Assembly (NCBI RefSeq): GCF_001425025.1
Contig: NZ_LMDE01000012.1
Coordinates: 124,101-188,100, forward strand
DNA: 64,000 nt
Reading direction: 5' to 3'
Source of the DNA: Nocardioides sp. Root122
GTDB lineage: Bacteria > Actinomycetota > Actinomycetes > Propionibacteriales > Nocardioidaceae
Below are positions 1 to 7,662 of this stretch, piece after piece (position 1 is the first letter of the stretch; every line of letters begins with the position of its first letter). Under the pieces are notes generated by a model. That model was not told the origin of the DNA, did no database searches, and worked only from the letters and a program-made list of their open reading frames with translations. A program made the translations under genes and the position numbers.

Positions 1-793
1 GTTGCGCGCCGGCTGCCCGCTGCACCTCGTGCACGCGGTGCCGGTGGTGCCCCAGGGTCCGGAGACGGTGCTGATCACCGCCGAGGGCGTCGAGAAGTTC
101 GGCCGCGAGAGCCTGGCGATCGCCGTCGAGCAGGCCGAAGACGTCGTGCACGGGCTGGTCCCGGTCGTCGAGGTGCTCCACAAGGGAGCGCCGGTCCCCG
201 TGCTGGTGCGCGCCGCCAAGGACGCGCGGCTCGTCGTGCTGGAGCACCGCCACCTCTCGCGACTGGCCCGACTGGTCAACCGCACGATCGCCGGCGGCGT
301 GGCCGCGCACACGCGCGTGCCCGTGGTCGCGGTGCCGACCGGCTGGACCCCGTCCGGCGCACCCCCCGTCGTGGTCGTCGGCGTCGACGTCCCCGGGCGC
401 TCGGCGGCGGTGCTGGCCGCGGCCAGCGCGGAGGCGCGGGTGCGAGGAGCCACGTTGCGGGTCGTGCATGCCTGGTCGCTGCCCGATCCCTACGACACCC
501 TGCGGATCAGTCCCGAGGAGTCGCAGCGGTGGACCGACCGGTCGCGCGCGGAGGTCTGCGCGGCGCTCGACGCGCTCGGCGACGTCGAGGTGGCCATCGA
601 GGCCGACGTCCGGGTGCGCCGCGGAGGCGCGGTGGAGTCCCTCGTGGAGGCAGCGGCCGACGCCGACCTGCTCGTGGTCGGACGCCACGACCCGATCCTG
701 CCCGTCGGCTCGCACATCGGGCCCGTGGCCCGGGCGGTGCTGCGCGAGGCGACCTGCCCCGTGCTCCTGGCGGCGCCGGAGGTACGCCGCTAG
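1..793 (+). CDS. Universal stress protein, tandem-domain, 5' truncated
   Basis: The window opens inside the first Usp domain: the visible start (LHLVHAVPVVP) corresponds to the second beta strand of a Usp fold, so the true start lies upstream and the TTG at 2 is not the start. A second complete Usp domain runs from about residue 118 (VVVVGVDVPGRS) to the end, closing with the strand pattern VVGRHD...GPVARAVLREATCPVLLAAP typical of the nucleotide-binding half of Usp proteins. Tandem Usp proteins are cytoplasmic, often bind ATP and are induced by hypoxia or stress in actinobacteria. The partner substrate cannot be read from sequence. The FUSC gene follows 65 nt later on the same strand. Confidence 0.85.
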   Translation, partial: LRAGCPLHLVHAVPVVPQGPETVLITAEGVEKFGRESLAIAVEQAEDVVHGLVPVVEVLHKGAPVPVLVRAAKDARLVVLEHRHLSRLARLVNRTIAGGVAAHTRVPVVAVPTGWTPSGAPPVVVVGVDVPGRSAAVLAAASAEARVRGATLRVVHAWSLPDPYDTLRISPEESQRWTDRSRAEVCAALDALGDVEVAIEADVRVRRGGAVESLVEAAADADLLVVGRHDPILPVGSHIGPVARAVLREATCPVLLAAPEVRR

Positions 794-858
794 GGAGGTG
801 TCCCGGCTCCCACACCCCGCCCGTAGGGTCGTGACGGGTGGAGGGAAGAGGTCAGGAG

Positions 859-1971
859 ATGTGGGCGACGATCCGCGCGCGGGTCGATGACAGGCTCAGC
901 GACCCGGTGTGGTGGAACGACGTCCTCCAGCTGGGCAAGACGGTGCTCGCCGCCGTCGTCGCGTGGGTGCTTGCGGCGAGCGTGCTCGACCTGCCGCAGC
1001 CGTTCCTCGCGCCGTGGTCCGCGCTGTTGGTGGTGCACGCCACGGTCTACCGGACCTTCTCGAAGGGGTCCCAGCAGGTGGCCGCGACGGTGGTGGCCGT
1101 GGTGCTCGCCTCGGCGGTCGGGGAGACCGTGGGGCTGACCACGGTGTCGATCGCGCTGCTGCTGGGGGTCGCGCTCGTGCTGGGCGCGGTCCCATGGCTC
1201 GGCGCCGAGGCGACCACCATCGCGACGACCGGCCTGGTCGTCCTCACGACCGGCTTCGACAGCGACGTGATGCTCATATCCCGGTTGCTCGACACCGCCA
1301 TCGGCGTCGCCGTCGGCCTCACGGTCAACGCACTGGTGTGGCCGCCGTTGCGACGACACACGGCAGCCAAGGCGCTCGACCGCGTCGACGACGCCGTGGG
1401 TGAGCTGCTCGTCGACATGGCCGATGGCATGGCGAGGAGCGGCAGCGTGGAGGACGCTCGCGCCTGGGTCGAGCGCACGCGCGACATCGACGAGGACCTC
1501 GACCAGGCGTGGGCGCTGGTCCGCCAGGCGCAGGAGAGCGCCCGGATGAACCCGCGGCGCTCGGCGCGCGCGATGCGCGACCCCCAGCAGTGGCACGACC
1601 TCCTGCGACGGCTCGAGCAGTCGGTGGCGGAGACCCGCAGCCTGGCGCGGACGCTCGGGGCCCAGGCCCACCACAGCGCCCTCGACGAGCGGTTCGCCGA
1701 ACGGTGGATCGGCCTGCTGCGCGAGACCGGCCGGGCCGCGGTCGAGGCGGACCCCGCCACGCTGGTCGACGTACGCCGCCGGCTGCAGGAGTTCAGCGAC
1801 GACCTGCGCGGCACCGAGCGGTCGCCGCAGTGGGCGGTCTACGGCGCGCTGATCATCAACCTGCGCAACATCGTCGACTCGCTCGACGAGGTGGCCGCGG
1901 CCAACCCCATCCGGGGCCGGCCGCTCCGGCTGGGCATCCCCAGCCGCCTGGGCGGGGTCGAGGAGCGCTGA
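859..1971 (+). CDS. FUSC/aromatic acid exporter family membrane protein
   Basis: A 370-residue protein with about six N-terminal membrane segments (residues 20-150: VLAAVVAWVLAAS, ALLVVHATVYRTF, GVALVLGAVPWLG and others) followed by a long alpha-helical cytoplasmic region rich in Arg and Glu. This is the layout of the FUSC/ArAE (fusaric acid resistance, aromatic acid exporter) superfamily. I chose ATG 859 because GGAAGAGG lies 9 nt upstream; an in-frame GTG at 838 has no such site. A TAGGGT hexamer at 825-830 may be the -10 element. The FUSC assignment is by fold pattern; the exported substrate is unknown. Downstream, the opposite-strand phospholipase-like gene converges on it. Confidence 0.75.
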   Translation: MWATIRARVDDRLSDPVWWNDVLQLGKTVLAAVVAWVLAASVLDLPQPFLAPWSALLVVHATVYRTFSKGSQQVAATVVAVVLASAVGETVGLTTVSIALLLGVALVLGAVPWLGAEATTIATTGLVVLTTGFDSDVMLISRLLDTAIGVAVGLTVNALVWPPLRRHTAAKALDRVDDAVGELLVDMADGMARSGSVEDARAWVERTRDIDEDLDQAWALVRQAQESARMNPRRSARAMRDPQQWHDLLRRLEQSVAETRSLARTLGAQAHHSALDERFAERWIGLLRETGRAAVEADPATLVDVRRRLQEFSDDLRGTERSPQWAVYGALIINLRNIVDSLDEVAAANPIRGRPLRLGIPSRLGGVEER

Positions 1972-2046
1972 CCCGGCAGGCGGGCGGCCGCGGCGGGCTG
2001 CCCGCCGCGCCGCCGGTCGCGCCCGATCGTGCTGGTCCGGCCTGCG

Positions 2047-3501
2047 TCAGTCGGCTTCCCAGTAGGGGCCCGTGCGGTAGTGGTCGGGCTCCACCGTGGT
2101 GACCGGGCGGCGCGTGGTGACGTACGTCCTGCGCATCGTGCCGTCGGCCTGGCGCACCATCCGTGCCTGCCGGAACTCCGCGTAGGTGGTGGTGTAGGCG
2201 TCCCGCGAGTTGCGCTGGTGGTCCCACTGGTAGTCGAAGTTCGCGACGTACTTCCGCGCGACGCGCTTGCCCTGGACGGTCATCCAGATCTCGTCGTTGG
2301 CCGTGCTGAGGCTGGCCCAGTTGGTCGAGCCCGTCAGCACCAGGTTGGTGTCCGGGACGCCGTTGTAGGTGCCCTGGATGACGAAGTACTTCTGGTGGCT
2401 GTAGTAGTCGAGGATCAGGTCGTCCTCGCCGTCGTGGTTGAGGTCGAAGTCGTCCTCGGTGTTGTAGTCCATGCCGGTGGACCGCAGCGGGATCCTGCCA
2501 CGCGCCGTGGGCGCGCCCAGGATCTGCTTGGTGTGGTAGCCGATGAGGCCGTAGCTGACGCGGAAGTCGCAGCCCTCGGCGTACTTGTTGCGGATCGCAG
2601 CGGCCAGGTAGTCACCGCGGCGTCCGCGCATCGTGTGCATCGACAGGGCGAGGCGGGTGCGCTTCTGGCCGCCGGCGCCGTCCGGGGTCAGGCACTGGAT
2701 CCGGTTGAGCATGTCGATGACGAGGTCGTTCTTGGGGCCCGACACCTTGGGGAACGCCCAGACCGTGGACTTGGCGACGGAGTCGTCGCAGTCCGCGCTC
2801 GCCGACGTGCCGCAGAAGTGGCGCGGCGGTCGGCGCTTGTCCCAGTCCTTCTTCATGTTGTTGAAGAGCGAGACGAACTGGCGGAAGAGGGTGTGGTCGC
2901 CGGAGGAGAAGTAGAGGTCGTTCCACTGGTGCAGGGCGGCGTTGAGCATCATGTTGGCCGACCCGACGGCGATGACGTCCTTCGTCCTGCCGGACTGGGT
3001 GAAGGAGTAGAACTTCGAGTGCAGGTTGTTGTACTCGTTCTGCGTGCTGCGGCAGCCGGCCACGCACTTGTAGATGAAGCTCTTCTTCTTGCGGTTGGTG
3101 CCCACCTCGGCCCGGATCGCCTGCATCGCGCGGGTGTCCTGGTGGTCGTTGAGCAGCATCTGCACCCGGACACCGCGCTTGTGGGCGTCGATCAGCGCGT
3201 TCGCGACGGGCATCCGGTCGAAGGAGTAGACCGCGATCCGGATCGTCTCGCGCCGGGGCGTGTGCCGGATCGCCTTGATGACCTGCTGCTCGATCGTGAA
3301 GTGGCCCGCCTTGCGGTGGGGGTCGTTGAAGAAGGGCCCGTTGGGGGCCTTCCACCGCTGCTTCGCGGCGCGCGCGTCGGGGGAGGCGCTCGCGGCCTTC
3401 GCGCGGTCTCCGTCGTGGGTCGCGGAGGCCGGGGAGACCCCGGCCAACGCCACGCCGAGGAGCAGGGACGCGACTGCCACGGGGGTCGACCACCTGGACA
3501 C
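2047..3501 (-). CDS. Secreted phospholipase D-like (HKD) protein
   Basis: A 484-residue exported protein. The GTG at 3501 is preferred over the upstream ATG at 3558 because AGAAAGG lies 8 nt before it and the protein then begins with a clean signal peptide (SRWSTPVAVASLLLGVALAG...ASA). Two HxK half-motifs are visible, NLHSKFYSF near residue 161 and SHQKYFVIQG near residue 365, each followed by a GS.N element (VGSANMM, TGSTNWAS). That is the bilobal arrangement of the phospholipase D superfamily, in which two HKD halves form one active site. It probably acts outside the membrane on a phosphodiester; lipid or nucleic acid cannot be distinguished. It stands alone, transcribed away from the small secreted protein gene at 3764. 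Confidence 0.8.
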   Translation of the reverse strand: MSRWSTPVAVASLLLGVALAGVSPASATHDGDRAKAASASPDARAAKQRWKAPNGPFFNDPHRKAGHFTIEQQVIKAIRHTPRRETIRIAVYSFDRMPVANALIDAHKRGVRVQMLLNDHQDTRAMQAIRAEVGTNRKKKSFIYKCVAGCRSTQNEYNNLHSKFYSFTQSGRTKDVIAVGSANMMLNAALHQWNDLYFSSGDHTLFRQFVSLFNNMKKDWDKRRPPRHFCGTSASADCDDSVAKSTVWAFPKVSGPKNDLVIDMLNRIQCLTPDGAGGQKRTRLALSMHTMRGRRGDYLAAAIRNKYAEGCDFRVSYGLIGYHTKQILGAPTARGRIPLRSTGMDYNTEDDFDLNHDGEDDLILDYYSHQKYFVIQGTYNGVPDTNLVLTGSTNWASLSTANDEIWMTVQGKRVARKYVANFDYQWDHQRNSRDAYTTTYAEFRQARMVRQADGTMRRTYVTTRRPVTTVEPDHYRTGPYWEAD

Positions 3502-3723
3502 GAGGCACACCTTTCTGAGCGTCGTGGCGACGTTGGTCACCCCGACGACTGAGGACACGAGCAGCGGACCGAGGCGTGGGAAGCGCGCCCGGCACCCCCT
3601 ACTTCACGCGACAGACGGCCCGAATGGCAAAACGGCGGCGAGGTGACCTGTGGGCTCGTCGCCCGCTGTCTCGCCGCAACAGGTGTAACACCCTCGTCCT
3701 CCGCAGCGCTGTAGGTGGGACGA

Positions 3724-3744
3724 GGTGTGGCGCAGGGCCACACC
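3724..3744 (+). promoter_or_regulatory. Hairpin in the 5' leader of the secreted coiled-coil gene
   Basis: An 8-bp perfect inverted repeat (GGTGTGGC, loop GCAGG, GCCACACC) lies 20 nt before the start codon at 3764, just upstream of the AGGAGGAA ribosome-binding site. It could be a leader RNA structure. The rest of the 262-nt gap between 3502 and 3763 shows nothing recognisable beyond promoter space. Confidence 0.3.
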
Positions 3745-3763
3745 GCGACCAGGAGGAATCCAG

Positions 3764-4162
3764 ATGTCTGTCTCCATCCGCTTCGCAAGCGTCGTTGCGA
3801 CCGCCACGATCGCTCTCGGCGGAGGGTTCGCCGTCTCTGCAGCCAGCGCCGATGACTCCTCGACGCCCGAGCCGTGCGCCAGGCAGCAGGTCCAGGTCGA
3901 CAAGGCCGAGGCCGCCCTCGAGCGCGTGACCGCCGTGTTCGCGCGCCAGGAGGCCCGCGTGACGAAGGCCAAGGAGGTCGTCGCGCAGGCCGAGACCGGC
4001 CGCGCGAAGGCCGAGGCCCGTCGTGCGCTCGCCGACGCGAAGCACGACCGCGACGAGGTGAAGGTGACCAAGCGTGCCCAGCAGCAGCGCGTGGCCAAGG
4101 CGCAGGAGCGCCTGACCGAGTGCGATGCCGCTGAGACCACCGAGGCCCCCGCCGCGGGCTGA
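3764..4162 (+). CDS. Small secreted Ala/Glu/Lys-rich coiled-coil protein
   Basis: A 132-residue protein with a signal peptide (about residues 1-28, ending ...SAASA) followed by a highly charged helical segment in which Ala alternates with Lys, Glu and Arg (AKEVVAQAETGRAKAEARRAL), predicted to be a coiled coil. Two Cys flank the helical region (EPCARQ near the start and LTECDAAE near the end) and could form a disulfide. The start is ATG 3764 behind AGGAGGAA. The function is unknown. A strong terminator follows 38 nt after the stop. This terminator is one of the two copies of the 68-bp repeat that bounds the adjacent island, so the gene marks the left chromosomal flank. Confidence 0.75.
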   Translation: MSVSIRFASVVATATIALGGGFAVSAASADDSSTPEPCARQQVQVDKAEAALERVTAVFARQEARVTKAKEVVAQAETGRAKAEARRALADAKHDRDEVKVTKRAQQQRVAKAQERLTECDAAETTEAPAAG

Positions 4163-4200
4163 CCCGACGGACGCCGTGCCGGCGTCGGACGTGGATGACG

Positions 4201-4236
4201 ATCGAGCCCCCGACCTGTCCAGGTCGGGGGCTCGAT
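4201..4236. terminator. Strong terminator, left copy in the 68-bp repeat
   Basis: A perfect 16-bp stem with loop GTCC (ATCGAGCCCCCGACCT paired with its complement), 38 nt after the stop of the small secreted protein gene. It is identical to the hairpin downstream of tRNA-His at 22025-22060. Confidence 0.85.
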
Positions 4237-4268
4237 CTCTTCGGGGTGAGCAACGGGACTTGAACTCG
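4201..4268 (+). repeat. Left direct repeat (att-like), tRNA-His 3' fragment plus terminator
   Basis: It matches 22025-22092 at 66 of 68 positions; the differences are C/T at 4251 and T/C at 4266. Read on the minus strand, 4245-4268 holds the T-arm and 3' acceptor strand of tRNA-His without the rest of the tRNA, so it cannot encode a functional tRNA. It is best read as the displaced att half at the far end of the island. Confidence 0.7.
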
Positions 4269-4278
4269 ACACTGCCAG

Positions 4279-4525
4279 CATCTTCGAGATCTACAGCAAC
4301 TACGCCCGCCGCCCGCACGATCGCCGTCAGCCCAACCGGCATCATCGAGACGGCACACGGCCTGACGCTCCTCGCCCTGACCGACGGGGAAGCGCCCGAT
4401 GCCGACGCCGTCATCCGCGCCGGAGTACGTGGCCCCAGCGGCCATGCCGGCTTCGACGGCGCCCTCGAGCACCTCGCGAACACGGCCGGAGCAGCAATCG
4501 CACGGTCCGCCGGCCTCATCCTTGG
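4279..4525 (+). pseudogene. Possible truncated gene fragment next to the repeat
   Basis: An open frame with strong G/C third-position bias continues here (translated ARTIAVSPTGIIETAHGLTL onward to ARSAGLILGHS) with no plausible start codon of its own. It enters from the repeat and then runs into the 3' end of the oppositely transcribed TetR gene. I do not recognise the family. The codon bias and abrupt beginning suggest the remainder of a gene cut when the island was formed or trimmed, but a chance open frame is possible. Confidence 0.25.
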
Positions 4526-5197
4526 TCACTCCACCGATCGCAGTGCGGCGACACCGTCAAGCACGAGCGTGAGCCCGGAGTCGAACTCCTTGCCGTAGTC
4601 GTAGTCGGGCTGGAGGACGTGCTCGACGGTCATCTCGAAGAGGTAGGGGAAGGTCGTTGCGGGGAACGCTTCCATGATGGAAGTAGTCATGATCGCCAGC
4701 TCCGACTGGTCGCGGAACGGCAGGTTTGCTTCCTGGAGCACGAAACCGTGCACGTAGCTGTCCACGGTCGAGATCGCGTGAGCGGCAGCGGCGATCGAGA
4801 ATCCTCCTTCGCGGAACGAACGGATCCCTGACTCCAGCAGTCCCAGGGTGGCGGGCCCCGGGGTGTTCCTGGACGCCATCAGGCTGACGGCCCACCGGTG
4901 GCTGAGCAGGACCGTACGGGTCCGGTGAGCCCGCTGGCTGATCGCCTCGCGCCACTCGGTCGACGGGTCGGGAAGCTCGATCTCGGCGGCAACGACGTCG
5001 ACCAGCCCGTCGAGAATCTGGTCCTTGCCGTGGAGATGGTGGTAGAGCGACGCGGCTTCCACGCCCAGCTCCCGCCCGAGCCGGCGCATGGTCACGGCTT
5101 CGATCCCCTCGCCGTCCGCCACCCGAAGGGCGACTGCCAGCGTCCGCTCCCGGTTCACGGGTGCCCTGGTCGACTCTTCGGCTGATCTGCGTCCCAC
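4526..5197 (-). CDS. TetR family transcriptional regulator (TetR_C-type ligand domain)
   Basis: A 223-residue regulator. GTG 5197 is chosen because AAGGGG lies 6 nt upstream and the helix-turn-helix domain then begins near residue 20 (RTLAVALRVADGEG...VTMRRLGRELGVEAASLYHHLHGKDQIL). This N-terminus, with the ASLYHHLHGK recognition helix, resembles tetracycline-repressor-type TetR proteins; the C-terminal 150 residues form the ligand and dimer domain. It is divergent from the DUF4386 gene at 5311, and two identical palindromes lie in the 113-nt gap between the two starts, so it very probably represses both itself and that membrane protein. The inducer is unknown. Confidence 0.85.
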   Translation of the reverse strand: MGRRSAEESTRAPVNRERTLAVALRVADGEGIEAVTMRRLGRELGVEAASLYHHLHGKDQILDGLVDVVAAEIELPDPSTEWREAISQRAHRTRTVLLSHRWAVSLMASRNTPGPATLGLLESGIRSFREGGFSIAAAAHAISTVDSYVHGFVLQEANLPFRDQSELAIMTTSIMEAFPATTFPYLFEMTVEHVLQPDYDYGKEFDSGLTLVLDGVAALRSVE

Positions 5198-5224
5198 GGT
5201 GTCCCCTTTGCTCGCCCGCCTAGA

Positions 5225-5275
5225 CAATCTAACACCGTTAGGCGTAGGTTGAGACTCCAATCTAACACTGTTAGG
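5225..5275. promoter_or_regulatory. Twin TetR operators between the TetR and DUF4386 genes
   Basis: Two 18-bp copies of CAATCTAACAC(C/T)GTTAGG begin at 5225 and 5258, exactly 33 bp apart (about three helical turns). Each contains the inverted repeat CTAAC-3-GTTAG. Their position in the divergent promoter region and their same-face spacing are those of operators for the TetR protein encoded next to them. Confidence 0.75.
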
Positions 5276-5310
5276 GACTCGGGCTCCTTGACGCCGACGG
5301 AAGGCGAGCC

Positions 5311-5967
5311 ATGACCACCCTGAGCACCCCGACAGCCACACGATCCAGCGTGGACACCCCGAACAGCAGAAGGACCGCGATCGCGGTGGGCCTCCTCTTC
5401 ATCCTCCAGATGGTGACCGCCATGTTCGGGACGAACCTGATCCAGACGTTCGTCGACGGCGACCCCGACCGTGTCCGGCTGATCCTCGGGGTCGTCCTGA
5501 TGGTGTGTTCCGGGCTCGCGGTCGTCGGCATCGGCCTGCTGATGTATCCGGTCCTGCGAGACGTCAGCCCTGGCCTCGCCGGCTGGTATCCGGGCCTGCG
5601 AATCACCGAGTGCCTCGTCTCGGCGACCTGCGGGATCTACCTCCTGGCGCAGTCCCACGTGGTGCCGAACCACCTGCTGTGGGTCTACGTGCCCACCGGG
5701 CTCGGCGGCATCGTCCTGACCTACCTTCTCCTGATCGGACGGCTGGTCCCGCGGCCCATCGCGATGCTCGGTCTGGTCGGATACGTCTCGCTCACCATCG
5801 GCGTACCGCTCGACCTCCTCGGGGTCCTCGACATGGGCGCGGGTGCCGGGCAGCTTCTCCTGGTCCCCGGCGGGCTGTTCGAGCTCGTGTTCCTCCCGGC
5901 CTGGCTGATCGCCAAGGGATTCGAGCTACCCGACGCACCAGTCTCGCGCCGCTCGCGGACCGCCTGA
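5311..5967 (+). CDS. DUF4386-type integral membrane protein
   Basis: A 218-residue protein with about six membrane segments (AIAVGLLFILQMVTAMFG, LILGVVLMVCSGLAVVGIGL, LGGIVLTYLLLIGRLV, PIAMLGLVGYVSLTIGVPL and a last helix near LFELVFLPAWLIAKGF). The conserved pattern of a helix ending in GIGLLMYPVLR, then RITECLVS, matches the DUF4386 family as I know it; the biochemical role of that family is not established. The start ATG has AAGGCGAG upstream. It is transcribed divergently from the TetR gene with shared operators, which suggests a membrane protein induced by a small molecule. Confidence 0.7.
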   Translation: MTTLSTPTATRSSVDTPNSRRTAIAVGLLFILQMVTAMFGTNLIQTFVDGDPDRVRLILGVVLMVCSGLAVVGIGLLMYPVLRDVSPGLAGWYPGLRITECLVSATCGIYLLAQSHVVPNHLLWVYVPTGLGGIVLTYLLLIGRLVPRPIAMLGLVGYVSLTIGVPLDLLGVLDMGAGAGQLLLVPGGLFELVFLPAWLIAKGFELPDAPVSRRSRTA

Positions 5968-6040
5968 GCCTGCAGCACATCCAGGATGCGGAAGACGTCG
6001 CGCCAAGCGTCGACGGTGCGCGTCTTCACCGAGAAGCTCC

Positions 6041-6068
6041 CCTGAGTTGGCATGTGCGCCGACTCAGG
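6041..6068. terminator. Bidirectional terminator between convergent genes
   Basis: An 11-bp stem (CCTGAGTTGGC / GCCGACTCAGG, one G-T pair) with a 6-nt loop, centred between the 3' ends of the DUF4386 gene (5967) and the MFS exporter gene (6107). Confidence 0.6.
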
Positions 6069-6106
6069 AGAGGCCCGGGCAGCTCGACCGACCCGTGACC
6101 GGATGG

Positions 6107-7546
6107 TCAGTGCATGTGCATGTGTCCGGCGTCGGCCTTGCCGGCGGGCATCCGGATGACGGCCACGGCCGCGAAGACCAGAGCTATCGCGGTGATGGCG
6201 ACCGACCCCCGCGAGTAGGCGTCGACGACGCCTGAAGCGGCGGTGAGGTTGCCGGCTGTTGCGGCGATGGCCGAGAGCACGGCGACCCCGAGTGCTGCAC
6301 CGACTTCGTGTCCGGTCATCAGGAACCCGGATGCCATTCCGGTGTGCTCGGCCGGGATGCCGTTCAGGGCGGTCCCGGCGACGGCGGCGAACACCATGCC
6401 CGCGCCGAGTCCGACCAGGCAGAGCCCGGGGAGCAGACCGCCGAGGTAGGACGATGCGGTGTCGGCGCGGGACAGGAGCAGCCCCCCGCCGGCAACGACG
6501 GCGAGGCCGACCGCGGCGATGGCTCGGGCCGACAGGTGGGCGCTGCCGTGGGCGGCGAGGTGCGTGCCGATGACGAGGGTGACGGCCAGCGGGAGGAACG
6601 CGAGCCCGGACTCCAGGGCGGAGTAGCCGAGGGCGGTCTGCCCGAAGATCGACGTCAGGAACACCACTGACATGAGGAGTCCGGTGATCCCCAGCATGAC
6701 CGTGGTGCTCGACACCAGGCTCGAGATCTTCCACGTGTGCGGGTGCACGAGCGGCTGCTCGGCGCGGCCCTCGACGAACAGGAACCCGACCATCAGGACC
6801 GCGGCAACAGCCAAGCCGGCAACGGTCTGCACAGACGTCCAGCCCTGCGACTCCACGCGGGCCAGGGTGAACATCAAGGTGGCGAGCGAGCCGACGCCGG
6901 CGATGGCTCCGGGGACGTCGAAGTCGGCGAGCTTGGCCGGGGCCTTGTGGTCCTTGGCGACGACGTGGAACGTCGTGGCGATGGCGAGCACACCGATCGG
7001 CACGTTGATCCAGAAGATCGCTTCCCAGCTCACCCACGTGGTGAGGACGCCGCCCAGAGCGACGCCGACGGCGATGCCGAGGCCGCCGATGGCTCCCCAG
7101 AGGGCGAGGCCGCGCGCCTTCTGCGTGCCGGTGTAGGTGGTGCTGATGATCGAGAGCGCCGAAGGTGTCATCAGGGCGGCGGCTGCTCCTTGGGCGGCCC
7201 GTCCGGCGATGAGCTCGGTTGCGCCGCTGGCGAACCCGGTGAACAGCGACGCGGTGGTGAAGAGTGTCAGCCCGGTGAGGAAGACCGCACGCCGTGAGAC
7301 CAGGTCGGAGATGCGTCCTCCGAGGAGGAGGAAGCCGCCGGACATCAGGAGGTAGGCCGTGACGACCCACTGCAGGTCGCTGCTCGCGAGCCCCAGCTCG
7401 TGGCCGATGGTGGGCATGGCGGTGTTGACGACGGAGATGTCGATGACGACGAGGACCTGCGCGACGAGCGCGACGACCATCGGTCCCCAGGATCGTGTGT
7501 CGATGTGGGCGTCCGCCTCGACGGCGGGGCCGTGGTGTCCGTGCAT
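6107..7546 (-). CDS. DHA2-family MFS drug/proton antiporter
   Basis: A 479-residue, 14-helix major facilitator exporter. ATG 7546 has GGAGG 6 nt upstream. DHA2 (EmrB/QacA) signatures are present: motif D1-like DISVVNTAMPTIGHEL near residue 37, QWVVTAYLLMSGG, motif A-like GGRISDLVSRRAVF, and the central PSALSIISTTY region. The C-terminus is unusually His/Met-rich (AGHMHMH), as is the N-terminus (MHGHHGP), which could bind metal but may be incidental. The protein should export hydrophobic compounds using the proton gradient; the substrate is unknown. It is the last of three same-strand transport and hydrolase genes and has a shared palindrome about 90-105 bp upstream. Confidence 0.85.
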   Translation of the reverse strand: MHGHHGPAVEADAHIDTRSWGPMVVALVAQVLVVIDISVVNTAMPTIGHELGLASSDLQWVVTAYLLMSGGFLLLGGRISDLVSRRAVFLTGLTLFTTASLFTGFASGATELIAGRAAQGAAAALMTPSALSIISTTYTGTQKARGLALWGAIGGLGIAVGVALGGVLTTWVSWEAIFWINVPIGVLAIATTFHVVAKDHKAPAKLADFDVPGAIAGVGSLATLMFTLARVESQGWTSVQTVAGLAVAAVLMVGFLFVEGRAEQPLVHPHTWKISSLVSSTTVMLGITGLLMSVVFLTSIFGQTALGYSALESGLAFLPLAVTLVIGTHLAAHGSAHLSARAIAAVGLAVVAGGGLLLSRADTASSYLGGLLPGLCLVGLGAGMVFAAVAGTALNGIPAEHTGMASGFLMTGHEVGAALGVAVLSAIAATAGNLTAASGVVDAYSRGSVAITAIALVFAAVAVIRMPAGKADAGHMHMH

Positions 7547-7633
7547 GGGTGCCTCCGGGTGTGATGGTGAGCGGTGGATGGGGTCATGGGGTGATGCTGT
7601 GGAGCTGACGCTTCCGTCTTCGGGGCTCGCTCG

Positions 7634-7653
7634 CCCCGGCCACATGGCCGGGG
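7634..7653. promoter_or_regulatory. Palindrome upstream of MFS gene 1 (copy 1 of island motif)
   Basis: A perfect 8-bp inverted repeat CCCCGGCC-ACAT-GGCCGGGG lies between the stop of the upstream MFS gene (7663) and the start of this one (7546). It could act as a terminator for the former, but related sequences occur at matching distances before two other island genes (9347-9368, 10815-10836), which favours an operator. Confidence 0.5.
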
Positions 7654-7662
7654 TTGGCCGAC

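Noticed and set aside
4245-4268. A second tRNA-His gene at the left repeat
   Set aside because: Only the T-arm and acceptor 3' strand are present; D-arm, anticodon arm and 5' acceptor are missing.
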